Below, one piece after another: positions 51,494 through 60,771 of a DNA stretch of 64,000 nt (position 1 is the first letter of the stretch; each line of letters starts with the position of its first letter). A program made the position numbers and the translations under genes. Source of the stretch: Prosthecobacter sp. (GTDB lineage Bacteria > Verrucomicrobiota > Verrucomicrobiia > Verrucomicrobiales > Verrucomicrobiaceae); contig NZ_JAGRPF010000108.1 in the NCBI RefSeq assembly GCF_020439865.1, positions 1 to 64,000 on the forward strand, read 5' to 3'. Below the pieces are notes generated by a model. That model made no database searches. It worked only from the letters and a program-made list of their open reading frames with translations, and was not told the origin of the DNA.

Positions 51494-52471
51494 ATGATGA
51501 CAAGATTACTCCAGCTTTTAATGACGGGAGCGGCCGTGTGGTCTCTGGCCAGCTGTACCAATCAGGGGGGGGTGCGTGCCATTCCGGTGACGTCTTCCAA
51601 CGCACAGCACCTTTACGCAGCCGCGGCGGCGCAGGGCGACGGCAGTGCCAGCATGGTGCCGGTGATGCTGCCCGAACAGCGGATGCTGGTGGCCACCACG
51701 GGGCCGTCGATTCGCGCTGCGTCCTACCTGCTGTTGGATGCCCGCACCGGCCAGCATCTTGCTGGAAGGAATTTTGAAACTGCCCGGGCGGTGGCGAGCA
51801 CGCAGAAGCTGGTGACGGCTCTGGTGGTGCTGGACGCCGGAAATCTTGACAAAAATGTCCGTGTGCAATCCTCCGACGTGGCGGTGGAACCGACGCGGCT
51901 GGGCGTCAAGCCGGGCGAGGTGTATACCCGCCGTGAACTTCTCTACGCGTTCCTCGTCAAGAGCGCGAACGACGTGGCGAACATTCTGGCGCGTGACAAT
52001 GCCGGCAGCATCAGCGCATTCGCAACCAAGATGAATGCCAAGGCGCGTTCGCTGGGCTGTTCGAACACGAATTTCAAAAACCCACACGGTCTGACCGTGA
52101 GCGGCCAATACTCCACCGCACGTGACATGGCCCGCGTGGCGATGGCTGCGTATCGCAATGGCGTGATTCGTGACGCCGTGAGACGGAAGTATTACACTTT
52201 TCATCGTGCGGATGGACGCACGGTGGTGTTGGAAAACACCAATGACCTGCTGGGTGCCATGCCCGAATGCAACGGCATGAAGACTGGTTACACGGTGGCC
52301 AGCGGGCGCTGCCTGATCTCCAGCGCGGTCAGTGGCAGCCGAGAGGTGATCTTGGTTCAGTTGGGTACCAAGACCAAGTATATTTGGGACGATGCACGCA
52401 TCATGATGAGCTGGGGGCTGCAGCGACTGCGTTCACGGGGCGGCTTGGCGATGGTCTGGTCGGGAAATTGA
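51494..52471 (+). CDS. D-alanyl-D-alanine carboxypeptidase (PBP5-type) lipoprotein
   Basis: About 325 residues. It begins with a lipoprotein signal (LTGAA-like region ending LASC, Cys21). The SxxK motif STQK has Ser102, SxN is SAN at Ser157 and KTG starts at Lys263, all in PBP5 order. It trims pentapeptide side chains of peptidoglycan. The ATG at 51494 or 51497 fits the signal peptide; an upstream in-frame ATG at 51407 does not. Confidence 0.9.
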   Translation: MMTRLLQLLMTGAAVWSLASCTNQGGVRAIPVTSSNAQHLYAAAAAQGDGSASMVPVMLPEQRMLVATTGPSIRAASYLLLDARTGQHLAGRNFETARAVASTQKLVTALVVLDAGNLDKNVRVQSSDVAVEPTRLGVKPGEVYTRRELLYAFLVKSANDVANILARDNAGSISAFATKMNAKARSLGCSNTNFKNPHGLTVSGQYSTARDMARVAMAAYRNGVIRDAVRRKYYTFHRADGRTVVLENTNDLLGAMPECNGMKTGYTVASGRCLISSAVSGSREVILVQLGTKTKYIWDDARIMMSWGLQRLRSRGGLAMVWSGN

Positions 52472-52540
52472 ACAACCCTGGGGTTGCGGCGAATCGTTCT
52501 TCCAGACAGAGTGTTTTACTCCCCCCAACGTTCCGTACGA

Positions 52541-53737
52541 ATGCCGGCCACCACCCTCGTCTGTCCTCATTGCGAAAAAACTGTCGAAATCCAGGTTTCA
52601 TCAGTGACCCGATCACGTCCATGTCCTGCTTGTGGTCAGATGGTGATGTTGCAGATGGCGGAAAAGACCACGAAGACCAAGCGTCGTGCCCTGCTGATGA
52701 CGCAAAACGAGCCGCCAACAACGATTAGTCTGACCCGGCCGGAACCCTCGTCGGAACCGCAGCCGCTGCCGGGAGATGCTTTTGACCGCATGCGCATGGA
52801 TCCTGAGATACAGCAGTTTCGGCGTCGTCTGATTCTTGGCGCGAGCGCGGTGGGAGTCATTGTTATCTTGATCGTGGTATTTGGGGTCATCTACTCGGTC
52901 GAAAACGCCACAAAGACGGGCGGGCTGGGCCAGACACCAGCCGATGCCCAGAGTTCGCCAAACGAGCAGGCGACCGCCACATCCATGATTCAGCCGGATG
53001 AAGTGCTGCCCCCGGTGAACAGTGGAAACTTGGTCTTCCGACCTCCTGGAGGTGATCTTAAAACCGCCCAAGCATTGTCGGCGGGGGAGCGGCCCGCCGA
53101 GAATCTGGCCAAATTGGCTGCCGCGGAGGATGTGTTGGACAAGTTTCTACAGACTGCCAATTGGAAGGAGCGGGTGCTTCTGGTTCGCAACAAACTGCGC
53201 GTGGCTCCTTTGATGAGCATTTACTACGCGAAAAACGCTGACGGTCCGATCCCGTATGATTCCATCGTGGAGGCGACTGAACTCTCCCCTCAGTTCAGCG
53301 AGCACGTGGTGGTTCTTGAAGGAGGCGGAAGGCGTTTGGCCACCGTCGAACACACCTCTGAAGGACCGCGGGTGGACTGGGAATCCTTCGTGGGGGCCGG
53401 AGAGATGGCATGGACGGATTTTCTCGAATCGAAGCCAACCTCCTCGAAGCTGTTTCGTGTGCTTGTTTCTCCGGCAGGCCATTATGAAAACGAATTTGGC
53501 GATCCCCAGACGCTCAAATGCTATAGCCTGCGCAATGTTTCCGAACCGGGGGCCAAGGTGGTGTACGGCTACGCGCCCAGTTCCGGCGCCTTGGCGAAAG
53601 AGATGGATTTTCTGCTGCAGCAAAGCGACGACGCCACCGTGCCCGTGATTCTCAGGCTCAAATTCCCAGTGAATGCCCCAGTGGACTTTCAGGTCTGGAT
53701 ACAGGAGTTCGTCCAGGCCGGTTGGGTCGTCAAATGA
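52541..53737 (+). CDS. zinc-ribbon membrane protein of unknown function
   Basis: 398 residues. The N-terminus has a zinc ribbon (CPHC at residue 8 and CPAC near 29). A Pro-rich stretch and a transmembrane helix (LILGASAVGVIVILIVVFGVIY, near 105-126) follow, then a large extracytoplasmic domain containing EHVVVLEGGGRRLATVEH and ending FVQAGWVVK. The architecture resembles zinc-ribbon-plus-anchor proteins common in PVC bacteria. It is 69 bp after the DacA-type gene. No function assigned. Confidence 0.7.
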   Translation: MPATTLVCPHCEKTVEIQVSSVTRSRPCPACGQMVMLQMAEKTTKTKRRALLMTQNEPPTTISLTRPEPSSEPQPLPGDAFDRMRMDPEIQQFRRRLILGASAVGVIVILIVVFGVIYSVENATKTGGLGQTPADAQSSPNEQATATSMIQPDEVLPPVNSGNLVFRPPGGDLKTAQALSAGERPAENLAKLAAAEDVLDKFLQTANWKERVLLVRNKLRVAPLMSIYYAKNADGPIPYDSIVEATELSPQFSEHVVVLEGGGRRLATVEHTSEGPRVDWESFVGAGEMAWTDFLESKPTSSKLFRVLVSPAGHYENEFGDPQTLKCYSLRNVSEPGAKVVYGYAPSSGALAKEMDFLLQQSDDATVPVILRLKFPVNAPVDFQVWIQEFVQAGWVVK

Positions 53738-53849
53738 GGTCTTTTTTCGGCCGATGATCACGATTTGCGTAATTTTTCGCAAGATCTGCAAGAAGCCTCT
53801 GGGCGTCCCGTAACTCCTCACGATTCCAGCAACAACACCCCCGTTTCTC

Positions 53850-55184
53850 ATGAAAATGCACCCCCTCTGCCAAGGTAATCACCTTGATCTACGCTCCGGA
53901 GCCAGCCGTCGCGATTTCCTCTACGTCGGCATGCTGGGCGGTCTCGGTCTGACCCTCCCCGAGATGCTTCGCCTCCAAGCCGCGCCGCTCATGCCGGAAG
54001 TGGAGACCTTCAAGCCGATCGCTGATTCGGTGATCCACATCTATCTCCCGGGCGGCATGGCTCAGCACGAGTCGTGGGATCCGAAGCCCTTTGCTTCCCC
54101 GGACTACCGCGGACCGTTCACGCCGATCAAGACTTCGATCCCCGGCGAATACGTCGGCGAGAAGTTCCAGAACATCTCTAAGATCATGAACAAGCTCACT
54201 GTCATCCGCTCGATGACGCACGGTGAAGCCGCTCATGAGCGTGGCACGCACAACATGTTCACCGGCTACCGTCCGAGCCCGGCGATCAAGTTCCCCAGCT
54301 TCGGTTCGGTGATCTCCCACGAACAGGGCAGCCGTAACAATCTTCCTCCCTATGTGGCGGTGCCGAACGTGTTCGCACCTGAGCAGGGCACCGGTTACAT
54401 GAGCAGCGCCTATGGTCCGTTCGCTCTTGGCAGCGATCCTGCCGACAAGGGATTCAGCGTGCGCGACCTGCTCACGCCGAAAGACGTGGACGAGAAGCGT
54501 TTCGACCGCCGCCGCAACCTGCTTGGTGCCGTGGATGAACATTTCAAAGCCGTGGAGAAGTCGGATTCGATCAGCGCCATGGACAGCTTCTATCAGGCCG
54601 CCTACGGCCTAATAAGCAGCCAGAAAGCGCGTGAAGCCTTTGATCTCACCAAAGAGTCCGACAAACTGCGTGACGAATACGGCCGCAACACCGCCGGTCA
54701 GCGCTTCTTGCTGGCCCGCCGTCTTGTCGAAGCCGGTGTGCGCATGGTGTCCGTCAATTACGGCGGCTGGGACCACCACTCCAACATCAAGGGCGCTTTC
54801 GAAGGTCAGGCTCCGAACTTTGATCAGGCCTTTGCACGCCTTATCACCGATCTTGCTGATCGTGGCATGCTCAAGCGCACGCTCGTCATGGTCAGCTCTG
54901 AATTCGGCCGCACGCCGAAGATCAACGGCACCAATGGTCGTGACCACTGGCCGCGCGTCTTCTCCGTCGCTCTCGCTGGCGGTGGCGTCAAAGAAGGCTA
55001 TGTGCACGGCGCTTCCGATGCCCTCGGCGGTGAGCCTGACCGCGACGCGGTGGGTCCGGAAGACCTTGCCAAGACCATGTACCGCCTGCTCGGCATCAAT
55101 GCAGAGAAGCGCATCGTGGCTGATGGCGTCCGCCCGATCGACATCGTCAACGGCGGCCGCATCCTCACCGAAGCTCTCGCTTAA
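53850..55184 (+). CDS. DUF1501 protein, Tat-type
   Basis: 444 residues. SRRDFLYVGMLGGLGLTLPEML (near residue 18) is a Tat-like signal. The body matches DUF1501: VIHIYLPGGMAQHESWDPKP (about 62), VIRSMTHGEAAHERGTHNMFTGY, SSEFGRTPKINGTNGRDHWP near 350 and the LLGINAEKRI end. It is a paralogue of the 8189 protein but alone, with no DUF1549/1553 partner beside it. A strong terminator follows. Confidence 0.94.
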   Translation: MKMHPLCQGNHLDLRSGASRRDFLYVGMLGGLGLTLPEMLRLQAAPLMPEVETFKPIADSVIHIYLPGGMAQHESWDPKPFASPDYRGPFTPIKTSIPGEYVGEKFQNISKIMNKLTVIRSMTHGEAAHERGTHNMFTGYRPSPAIKFPSFGSVISHEQGSRNNLPPYVAVPNVFAPEQGTGYMSSAYGPFALGSDPADKGFSVRDLLTPKDVDEKRFDRRRNLLGAVDEHFKAVEKSDSISAMDSFYQAAYGLISSQKAREAFDLTKESDKLRDEYGRNTAGQRFLLARRLVEAGVRMVSVNYGGWDHHSNIKGAFEGQAPNFDQAFARLITDLADRGMLKRTLVMVSSEFGRTPKINGTNGRDHWPRVFSVALAGGGVKEGYVHGASDALGGEPDRDAVGPEDLAKTMYRLLGINAEKRIVADGVRPIDIVNGGRILTEALA

Positions 55185-55210
55185 GCCGACGCGACAACAC
55201 TCTAACAGAG

Positions 55211-55239
55211 AACCCGGACAGCGATGTCCGGGTTTTTTG
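55211..55239 (+). terminator. rho-independent terminator
   Basis: AACCCGGACA-GCGA-TGTCCGGGTT is a perfect 10-bp stem followed by TTTTGTT, the best intrinsic terminator in the window. It serves the DUF1501 gene and sits just before the end of the convergent prenyltransferase-like gene (55243). Confidence 0.92.
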
Positions 55240-55242
55240 TTC

Positions 55243-56130
55243 TCAGAAGGACAGATGTCCCAGCGCAAGCAGCCCGTAGTAGGTGTATTCGCAGTCGAGC
55301 ATGTCGTCCGTCCAGTTGCCATGAAACCCGCCCGTCGCGTCCCAGAGGGAGTCCACGAAATCGAGGCAGGGCTCCTTAAGACGTGAGAAATCCGCCTGCA
55401 CCGCATCGAGGGCATGCAACGCGACGGCCGTGGAAAGCAGGTCGGGCAGGGGAGCCGCAGGCAGGGCCAGAAACCCTCCTTGCGGCAGGCATTGTTTCAT
55501 CAGCCATTCCACCGCTTCGGGGGGCGGTGGAATGTCCATGTGTCGGTGCAGGGCCACCATGGCGGCAGTCGCCGTGGTGGAACCGACCGGAATGCCGGGC
55601 TCGTTCGACCACGCGCCGTCCTTCGTCCGCAGCCCACCCATGCATTCGACGAGCCGCCAAGGCTCCGGCGGCAGTCCACCCAAGTCCTGATAGGCACCCC
55701 AGGCCAGCAGACATCCATACGCGCTTCCCTTGTTTCGGTTCGGAGCCTGATGATAACCGCCGTCGGCGCAGCGAAAGGCCTCGATTCGCGCCGCCAACGC
55801 CTCACGTGAACTCATCGGAAAGTCGTCCATGCCCGCGTTCGCCCAGCAGCGCGCCAGGCAGCAGAGGTGCACGAAGTCCAGACGTTCGCCGTCGCCAAAA
55901 CCGTTCAGCCACGGACGCACGTCCGGGAGAGTTGCAGAATCGAGCTGCAACGCCTGCAGCCCTTCGATTCCAAACACGGTGTAGTAGAGATCTGGCTGAT
56001 CATTGCGGTCCAGAAAGCCGCCCGTGGACGAGAGGCGCGAGCGCAAAAACGTTTCCACAAGAGTCGCCGACTCCCCGAGCAGTTTCGGAGCCAGACGCGC
56101 CACTTGAAGCATCTCAAGACGGAAGGACAT
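55243..56130 (-). CDS. prenyltransferase/squalene-cyclase-fold protein, Rab-GGTase-beta-like
   Basis: About 295 residues from MSFRLEML. Repeated alpha-alpha barrel motifs are visible: GGFLDRNDQPDLYYTVFGIEGL, GGYHQAPNRNKGSAYGCLL, GAWSNEPGIPVGSTTATAAMVAL, GGFLALPAAPLPDLLSTAVAL and GGFHGNWTDDMLDCEYTYYG. The order and the D-x-x-D-C-E-Y-T ending are closer to eukaryotic protein-prenyltransferase beta subunits than to squalene-hopene cyclases. No partner alpha subunit or CaaX substrate is evident. Upstream ATG at 56178 is possible. Function unknown. Confidence 0.75.
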   Translation of the reverse strand: MSFRLEMLQVARLAPKLLGESATLVETFLRSRLSSTGGFLDRNDQPDLYYTVFGIEGLQALQLDSATLPDVRPWLNGFGDGERLDFVHLCCLARCWANAGMDDFPMSSREALAARIEAFRCADGGYHQAPNRNKGSAYGCLLAWGAYQDLGGLPPEPWRLVECMGGLRTKDGAWSNEPGIPVGSTTATAAMVALHRHMDIPPPPEAVEWLMKQCLPQGGFLALPAAPLPDLLSTAVALHALDAVQADFSRLKEPCLDFVDSLWDATGGFHGNWTDDMLDCEYTYYGLLALGHLSF

Positions 56131-56240
56131 GCCCACGCGACTAACCCGGACCCAGTCGGGCCGCCAGAAGAAACTCATTTTCCCGCTTGAGAAATCCCGC
56201 GCTTGGTCAAAACTCGCGTCCCGGTCAACCCGACTCCTTT

Positions 56241-56325
56241 GCTCACGTGGCGGAATTGGTAGACGCGCTAGATTCAGGTTCTAGTGAGTAACATCGTGGA
56301 GGTTCGAGTCCTCTCGTGAGCACCA
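56241..56325 (+). tRNA. tRNA-Leu (anticodon CAG)
   Basis: The gene has GCTCACG/CGTGAGC acceptor arms, a long variable arm, a CTAGA/TCTAG anticodon stem with loop TTCAGGT (anticodon CAG), and a GGTTCGAGTCC T-arm. CCA is encoded. menG starts 46 bp later on the same strand. Confidence 0.95.
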
Positions 56326-56370
56326 TCCGGCGGCATCATGCCGCGGGTTGCCGGTCATTCATTCAGTCAC

Positions 56371-57045
56371 ATGCAGGACGCAGGATTCGTGAGGCAGGCA
56401 TTTGCGGGAATCGCATCTCGTTACGTTCTTGCGAACCATGTTCTCAGCCTCGGCATCGACTGTCTTTGGCGGCGTGCCACGGCGAAACGCATCGCCGCAC
56501 TTGAGCCACAGCGCATTCTCGATCTGGCGACAGGCAGTGGTGACTTGGCCCAGGCGGTCCAGTCCGCCTGCCCTGAAGCCAAGGTGCTTGGCGCAGATTT
56601 TTCCGTACCCATGATGCGCGAGGCGCAGGCCCGCCACTTTCGTTCTCTGGTGGCGGCCGACGGCCTTGCGCTTCCGTTTCAAGACGGCGTGTTCGATGTG
56701 CTCACGGTGGCCTTTGGTTTGCGCAACATGGCCTCGTGGCCTGCGGCCCTTCAAGAAATGAGCCGTGTGCTGCGCCCCGGCGGACGTTTGTTCGTGCTCG
56801 ACTTCTCGATCCCTCGCATCCCGGGCATCCGGCAGCTTTATCTGTTTTATCTGAAGCGGATCATGCCGCGTATTGCCGGCTGGATCACAGGCAAGCGCGA
56901 AGCCTACGTTTACCTCTGCGGCTCCATCGAGCGTTTTCCTTCGGGCAAGGACATGGAGTCCCTGATCTGCGCCAACGGCTTTCAATCCGCGAATGCAACA
57001 CCGCTGACGTTTGGCATCGCCTCGCTTTACGAAGCGGTGAAGTGA
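56371..57045 (+). CDS. menG: demethylmenaquinone methyltransferase
   Basis: About 224 residues. MenG/UbiE makes the last C-methylation of menaquinone. SAM-binding RILDLATGSGDLAQAV (near 45), PVPMMREAQ-like ADFSVPMMREAQ, and the UbiE hallmark DVLTVAFGLRNMASW and RVLRPGGRLFVLDFS are clear. The ATG at 56371 is preferred over 56338 as it matches the family start. It completes the MenF/MenD pathway seen at 40747-43295. Confidence 0.93.
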   Translation: MQDAGFVRQAFAGIASRYVLANHVLSLGIDCLWRRATAKRIAALEPQRILDLATGSGDLAQAVQSACPEAKVLGADFSVPMMREAQARHFRSLVAADGLALPFQDGVFDVLTVAFGLRNMASWPAALQEMSRVLRPGGRLFVLDFSIPRIPGIRQLYLFYLKRIMPRIAGWITGKREAYVYLCGSIERFPSGKDMESLICANGFQSANATPLTFGIASLYEAVK

Positions 57046-57141
57046 ACCTCGATGGGGTGGCGATCACGCAGCCGCAAAAGCTGAAGAAGAGAAATCAAAG
57101 TCTGAATGAAGGACTGCCGGAGAAGCCGTTTACTTGGCACC

Positions 57142-58041
57142 ATGAAGCGCCGCCAGTTCCTCCAATCCTTGTCTGCTTTTGCCGCCGCACCTGCTTTGAC
57201 CGCGGAGGCGCCGTGGAAGCTGAATTACATGCTCGCCTCGTCGATGTATGGAAGCCTGCCGCTGGCGGACATTCTGCCGGAGGTGAAGAAGACGGGGGCG
57301 ACGGGCATTGAACTCTGGCCGAAGAAGCATGGCACGCAGCGTGAGGAGATGGATGCCATCGGACACGACAAGTTCGCGGAAATGCTGAAGGAGCAGGGCA
57401 TTGGCTTTGGTGGCACGACGCGCTACGACCTCGGACCGTTCAAGCTGACGGAGGAGATTGGTGTCGTGAAGAAACTGGGTGGTTCGTTCATCGTTACCGG
57501 AGGTTCGGGCGAGTGGAAGAACGTCTCGCCGGAGCAGTTGAAGGCGAATGTGAAGGACTTCGTGGAGAAAATGAAGCCGCATGCCGCGCTGGCGGCGGAG
57601 AATGGTGTCGAGATCGGCATCGAGAACCACATCAACAACCTCATCGACACGCCGGATTCGCTGCTCTGGCTCGCGGATGACATTCGCAACATTTCCGGCA
57701 TTGGTATCGCGCTCGCGCCTTATCATCTGCCGCAGGACACGAAGCTGCTGGCCGATCTCATCACGCACATCGACAAGAAGATGACCATGTTTTATGCTTG
57801 GGAGCACGGCATGGGCTGCATGAAGCCCATGCCAAAGGAAGAAGAACTCCAGCAGATGCCCGGTCGCGGCTCCTTGAACTGGCAGCCACTGCTTGTTGCT
57901 CTTATGCAGACCGGATTCACCGGCCCCACGGAAGTCTTCATGCACCCGACTCCTCGCGGCATTCCGATCATGCCGACCATCGCCGAAACGACGGCGGAAA
58001 TCATTCGTGCGAAGAATCATCTCGACGGCCTTGTCGGCTGA
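57142..58041 (+). CDS. exported sugar phosphate isomerase/epimerase-like TIM-barrel protein
   Basis: 299 residues. A Tat-like signal (MKRRQFLQSLSAFAAAPALT) precedes an AP-endonuclease-2/xylose-isomerase-like barrel: ILPEVKKTGATGIELWPKKHG, GVEIGIENHINNLIDTPD and FYAWEHGMGCMKP. The family acts on sugars such as inosose, but the enzyme is unspecific by sequence. It heads a tight operon (37-bp gap to the DJ-1-like gene, 20 bp to the cytochrome) for probable periplasmic sugar metabolism. Confidence 0.85.
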   Translation: MKRRQFLQSLSAFAAAPALTAEAPWKLNYMLASSMYGSLPLADILPEVKKTGATGIELWPKKHGTQREEMDAIGHDKFAEMLKEQGIGFGGTTRYDLGPFKLTEEIGVVKKLGGSFIVTGGSGEWKNVSPEQLKANVKDFVEKMKPHAALAAENGVEIGIENHINNLIDTPDSLLWLADDIRNISGIGIALAPYHLPQDTKLLADLITHIDKKMTMFYAWEHGMGCMKPMPKEEELQQMPGRGSLNWQPLLVALMQTGFTGPTEVFMHPTPRGIPIMPTIAETTAEIIRAKNHLDGLVG

Positions 58042-58078
58042 TCCCTTATTGAATCACAACTCATCCATCCAAAACACC

Positions 58079-58654
58079 ATGCCTGAAGCCAAAGTCCTCC
58101 TCATCGTCGGTGACGCCACCGAGACCGTTGACACGCTCTACCCGTTCTACCGCCTCATCGAAGGCGGCTACAAGCCCGTCGTCGCCGCGCCGGAAAAACG
58201 GAAATACCAGATGGTGCTGCATGAAATCAAACCCGGCTGGACCATCACCAAGGAATGGGAAGGCTACAGCATCGATGCCGACATCGCTTTCAAGGACATC
58301 AAGCCCGAGGAATACGTGGGGATCTTCTTCAGCGGCGGGCGTGCACCGGAATACATCCGCGAAGACGCCGATCTGCTGCGAATCACAAAGTGGTTCTGGG
58401 AAAACAAAAAACCCTGCGCCAGCGTCTGCCACGGTGTGGAAATCCCCGCACGTGCCGACATCGTCAAAGGTCTGCGCATGGCCACCGTGGCCAAGTGCAA
58501 GTTCGACCTCGAAATCTGCGGCGGCATCTACGTGAACGAGCCCTGCGTGATCGACCAGCACATGTATTCGGGACGCACGTATCATGACTCGGGTCACTTT
58601 ATCGGGCCTTGGATCAAGGCGCTCGATGCTGAACGTGCGAAGATGGGAATTTGA
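58079..58654 (+). CDS. DJ-1/PfpI-family protein
   Basis: 191 residues. DJ-1/PfpI fold with nucleophile Cys117 in ASVCHGVEIP and GIFFSGGRAPEYIRED near 78-94. The family includes amidases, glyoxalases and chaperones; activity is not resolvable. It lies between the isomerase-like gene and the pentaheme cytochrome with short gaps, so co-transcription is likely. Confidence 0.9.
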   Translation: MPEAKVLLIVGDATETVDTLYPFYRLIEGGYKPVVAAPEKRKYQMVLHEIKPGWTITKEWEGYSIDADIAFKDIKPEEYVGIFFSGGRAPEYIREDADLLRITKWFWENKKPCASVCHGVEIPARADIVKGLRMATVAKCKFDLEICGGIYVNEPCVIDQHMYSGRTYHDSGHFIGPWIKALDAERAKMGI

Positions 58655-58674
58655 ATAGCTGCTCCAAGACGCAC

Positions 58675-60771
58675 ATGGCGCAAAAACTGAATCTGATGAA
58701 GCTCGGGCTGTTTGCAGCGCCCTTTACGTTTTTTTGCGGCCAGTTGCAAGCACACCCGCTGCAGGCGGAGCCGATCAACCACGCGTTCGTTTACACCTTC
58801 GATCAGTTCAACATTCCCGAGGACCCGGATGAAGCTCTGGTGAATGGCGGACTGCTGCTGTTGGCGGAGTTGAACTGCACGGCCTGTCATGCGGCGCCGA
58901 AGTCGTGGGAGGAACGACTGAAGGCGAAGCCGGGGCCGGATTTGAGCGCGGTGGGTTCGCGTTTGGATGCGGACACGTTGTGGCTGATGATTCGCAGCCC
59001 GCAGAGCCGGAAGAAGGGCACGCAGATGCCGGGACTGTTCACTGCAGAGGAAGGCGATGAGGAGAAGGTCGAAGCGCTGGTCGAATACCTCAGCACGTTG
59101 AAGCAGGACCTGCCGAAGGTGCCGGAGGGCGATGTGGAGCGCGGCAAGGAGCTGTATCACAAGGTCGGTTGCGTGGCCTGCCATGAACCGGCCAAGGATG
59201 CGCGGCCGCCGAAGGCGCCGGCGGATGCTGAGGTGGAGAAGCCGGGCAATGCCTCGGTGCCCATCGCGCTCGCGGATGCGTATGACTTCACGGCACTGTC
59301 TTATTTTCTGAAGGATCCGCTCTCGATGCGTCCGGCAGGCCGCATGCCGGACATGCATTTGAGCGCGCTGGAGGCGTCGGACATCGCCGCGTATCTGCAT
59401 GTTGGCCGTGTTCCAGAGAAGGCCGCGGCGCGTGCGGCGCTGAAGATTCCGAAGCAGGGCGTGGAGAAGGGGAAAGAAGTCTTTGAGAAGATGAACTGCG
59501 TCGCGTGCCATCAGAGCGGCCAGACGAATCCGACCCCTCAAACGAGTCTGGCCAAGCTCAATACCGTGAAGGGATGTCTGTCTGACAAGCAGCCCAGCGG
59601 CACGCCGCGCTTTGATCTGAACGATCTTGAAAAGCGCGCACTGAAGCTGGCGCTGGCGATGATTCAGAAGGAGGACGTGCCCAAGCTCACGGCGCAGGAG
59701 CGCGTGGACTGGCAGATGTCGCGGCTGAACTGCTACGCGTGTCATGATCGCGATGGGAAGGGCGGACCGGAGGATCCGCGGGCGCAATACTTTGCCGTGA
59801 ATGATTCGACAGCAGAATCGCTCGGCCAGTTGGGCAACCTGCCGCCGATGCTCGACCGGGTGGGGCGCAAGCTTACGCACGGTTGGTTTGAAAAGCTGCT
59901 GTGGGGCGAAGGCGGCAGCGTACGGCCTTACATGGACACGCGGATGCCGAACTTCGGCCAGGCGCAGACGGAGATGCTCATCAGCGCGTTCAATGAGGCG
60001 GACAAGCTCGACAAGCCGATTGAGATCGATGTGAGCGGACTGGCGAAACATCATCGCGCGGAAGCGGGACGGCAGCTTCTCGGTGCGAAGGGGCTCGCGT
60101 GCGTCGCGTGTCATGGTTTGAAGGACCGCAAGTCGCTCGGGCCGCCGGTGATTCGTCTGACGCATACGGTGGAGCGATTGCAGCCGGCGTATTTCAAGGA
60201 ACTGTTGCTCAATCCACAGGTCACGCAGCCGGGCACGGTGATGCCGCCGATGTTTGTGGGACGTAAGAAGGCGGATCAGGAGATCGAAAGCATCTGGACC
60301 TATCTGCGCGAGATCGACGGCCAGCCGCTGCCGGAGGGACTGATGTCGTCGGAGGATTTCGAATTGAAACCCGACAAGGAGAAGCGCGTGATCCTCTTTC
60401 GCAGCTTCATCGAAGGCGCGGGCTCGCATGCGATCGGTGTTGGTTTTCCCGGCGGGTTGAATGCCGCGTTTGATGCGAAACAGAGCCGTTGGGCGATCAT
60501 CTGGAAGGGCCGTTTCCTCGATGCGATGAGCAACTGGCAGGATCGCGCGATGCCGCCGATCAAACCGCTGGGCACCGATGTGAAGGAGCTGCCAGCAGTG
60601 ACAGGCGAGCGCGTGTTTGGAGGCTACAAGATCGGCAAGGATGGTGTGCCGACGTTCTTGTATCGTGAAGAAGGGAAGCAGATCGAAGACACGCTGCGCC
60701 CGACGAAGAACGGCTTTGAGCGCATCGTGAAGATCAACGGCAAGGAAACGAAGGAGGTGGTGTCATGGTAG
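58675..60771 (+). CDS. pentaheme c-type cytochrome
   Basis: 698 residues with a signal peptide (LGLFAAPFTFFCGQLQA). Five CxxCH haem motifs occur at Cys68 (CTACH), Cys166 (CVACH), Cys275 (CVACH), Cys353 (CYACH) and Cys476 (CVACH). A long C-terminal region (about 520-698) has no haem and resembles a sugar-binding part (EGAGSHAIGVGFPGGLNAAFDA). The gene overlaps the following dehydrogenase by 7 bp, implying electron transfer from that enzyme. A TTG start at 58651 is possible; the ATG at 58675 gives the proper signal peptide. Confidence 0.88.
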   Translation: MAQKLNLMKLGLFAAPFTFFCGQLQAHPLQAEPINHAFVYTFDQFNIPEDPDEALVNGGLLLLAELNCTACHAAPKSWEERLKAKPGPDLSAVGSRLDADTLWLMIRSPQSRKKGTQMPGLFTAEEGDEEKVEALVEYLSTLKQDLPKVPEGDVERGKELYHKVGCVACHEPAKDARPPKAPADAEVEKPGNASVPIALADAYDFTALSYFLKDPLSMRPAGRMPDMHLSALEASDIAAYLHVGRVPEKAAARAALKIPKQGVEKGKEVFEKMNCVACHQSGQTNPTPQTSLAKLNTVKGCLSDKQPSGTPRFDLNDLEKRALKLALAMIQKEDVPKLTAQERVDWQMSRLNCYACHDRDGKGGPEDPRAQYFAVNDSTAESLGQLGNLPPMLDRVGRKLTHGWFEKLLWGEGGSVRPYMDTRMPNFGQAQTEMLISAFNEADKLDKPIEIDVSGLAKHHRAEAGRQLLGAKGLACVACHGLKDRKSLGPPVIRLTHTVERLQPAYFKELLLNPQVTQPGTVMPPMFVGRKKADQEIESIWTYLREIDGQPLPEGLMSSEDFELKPDKEKRVILFRSFIEGAGSHAIGVGFPGGLNAAFDAKQSRWAIIWKGRFLDAMSNWQDRAMPPIKPLGTDVKELPAVTGERVFGGYKIGKDGVPTFLYREEGKQIEDTLRPTKNGFERIVKINGKETKEVVSW

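Noticed and set aside
58594..60429. 611-codon ORF on the minus strand
   Set aside because: Antisense to the pentaheme cytochrome gene, Arg/His/Leu-rich with no domain; a shadow of GC codon bias.
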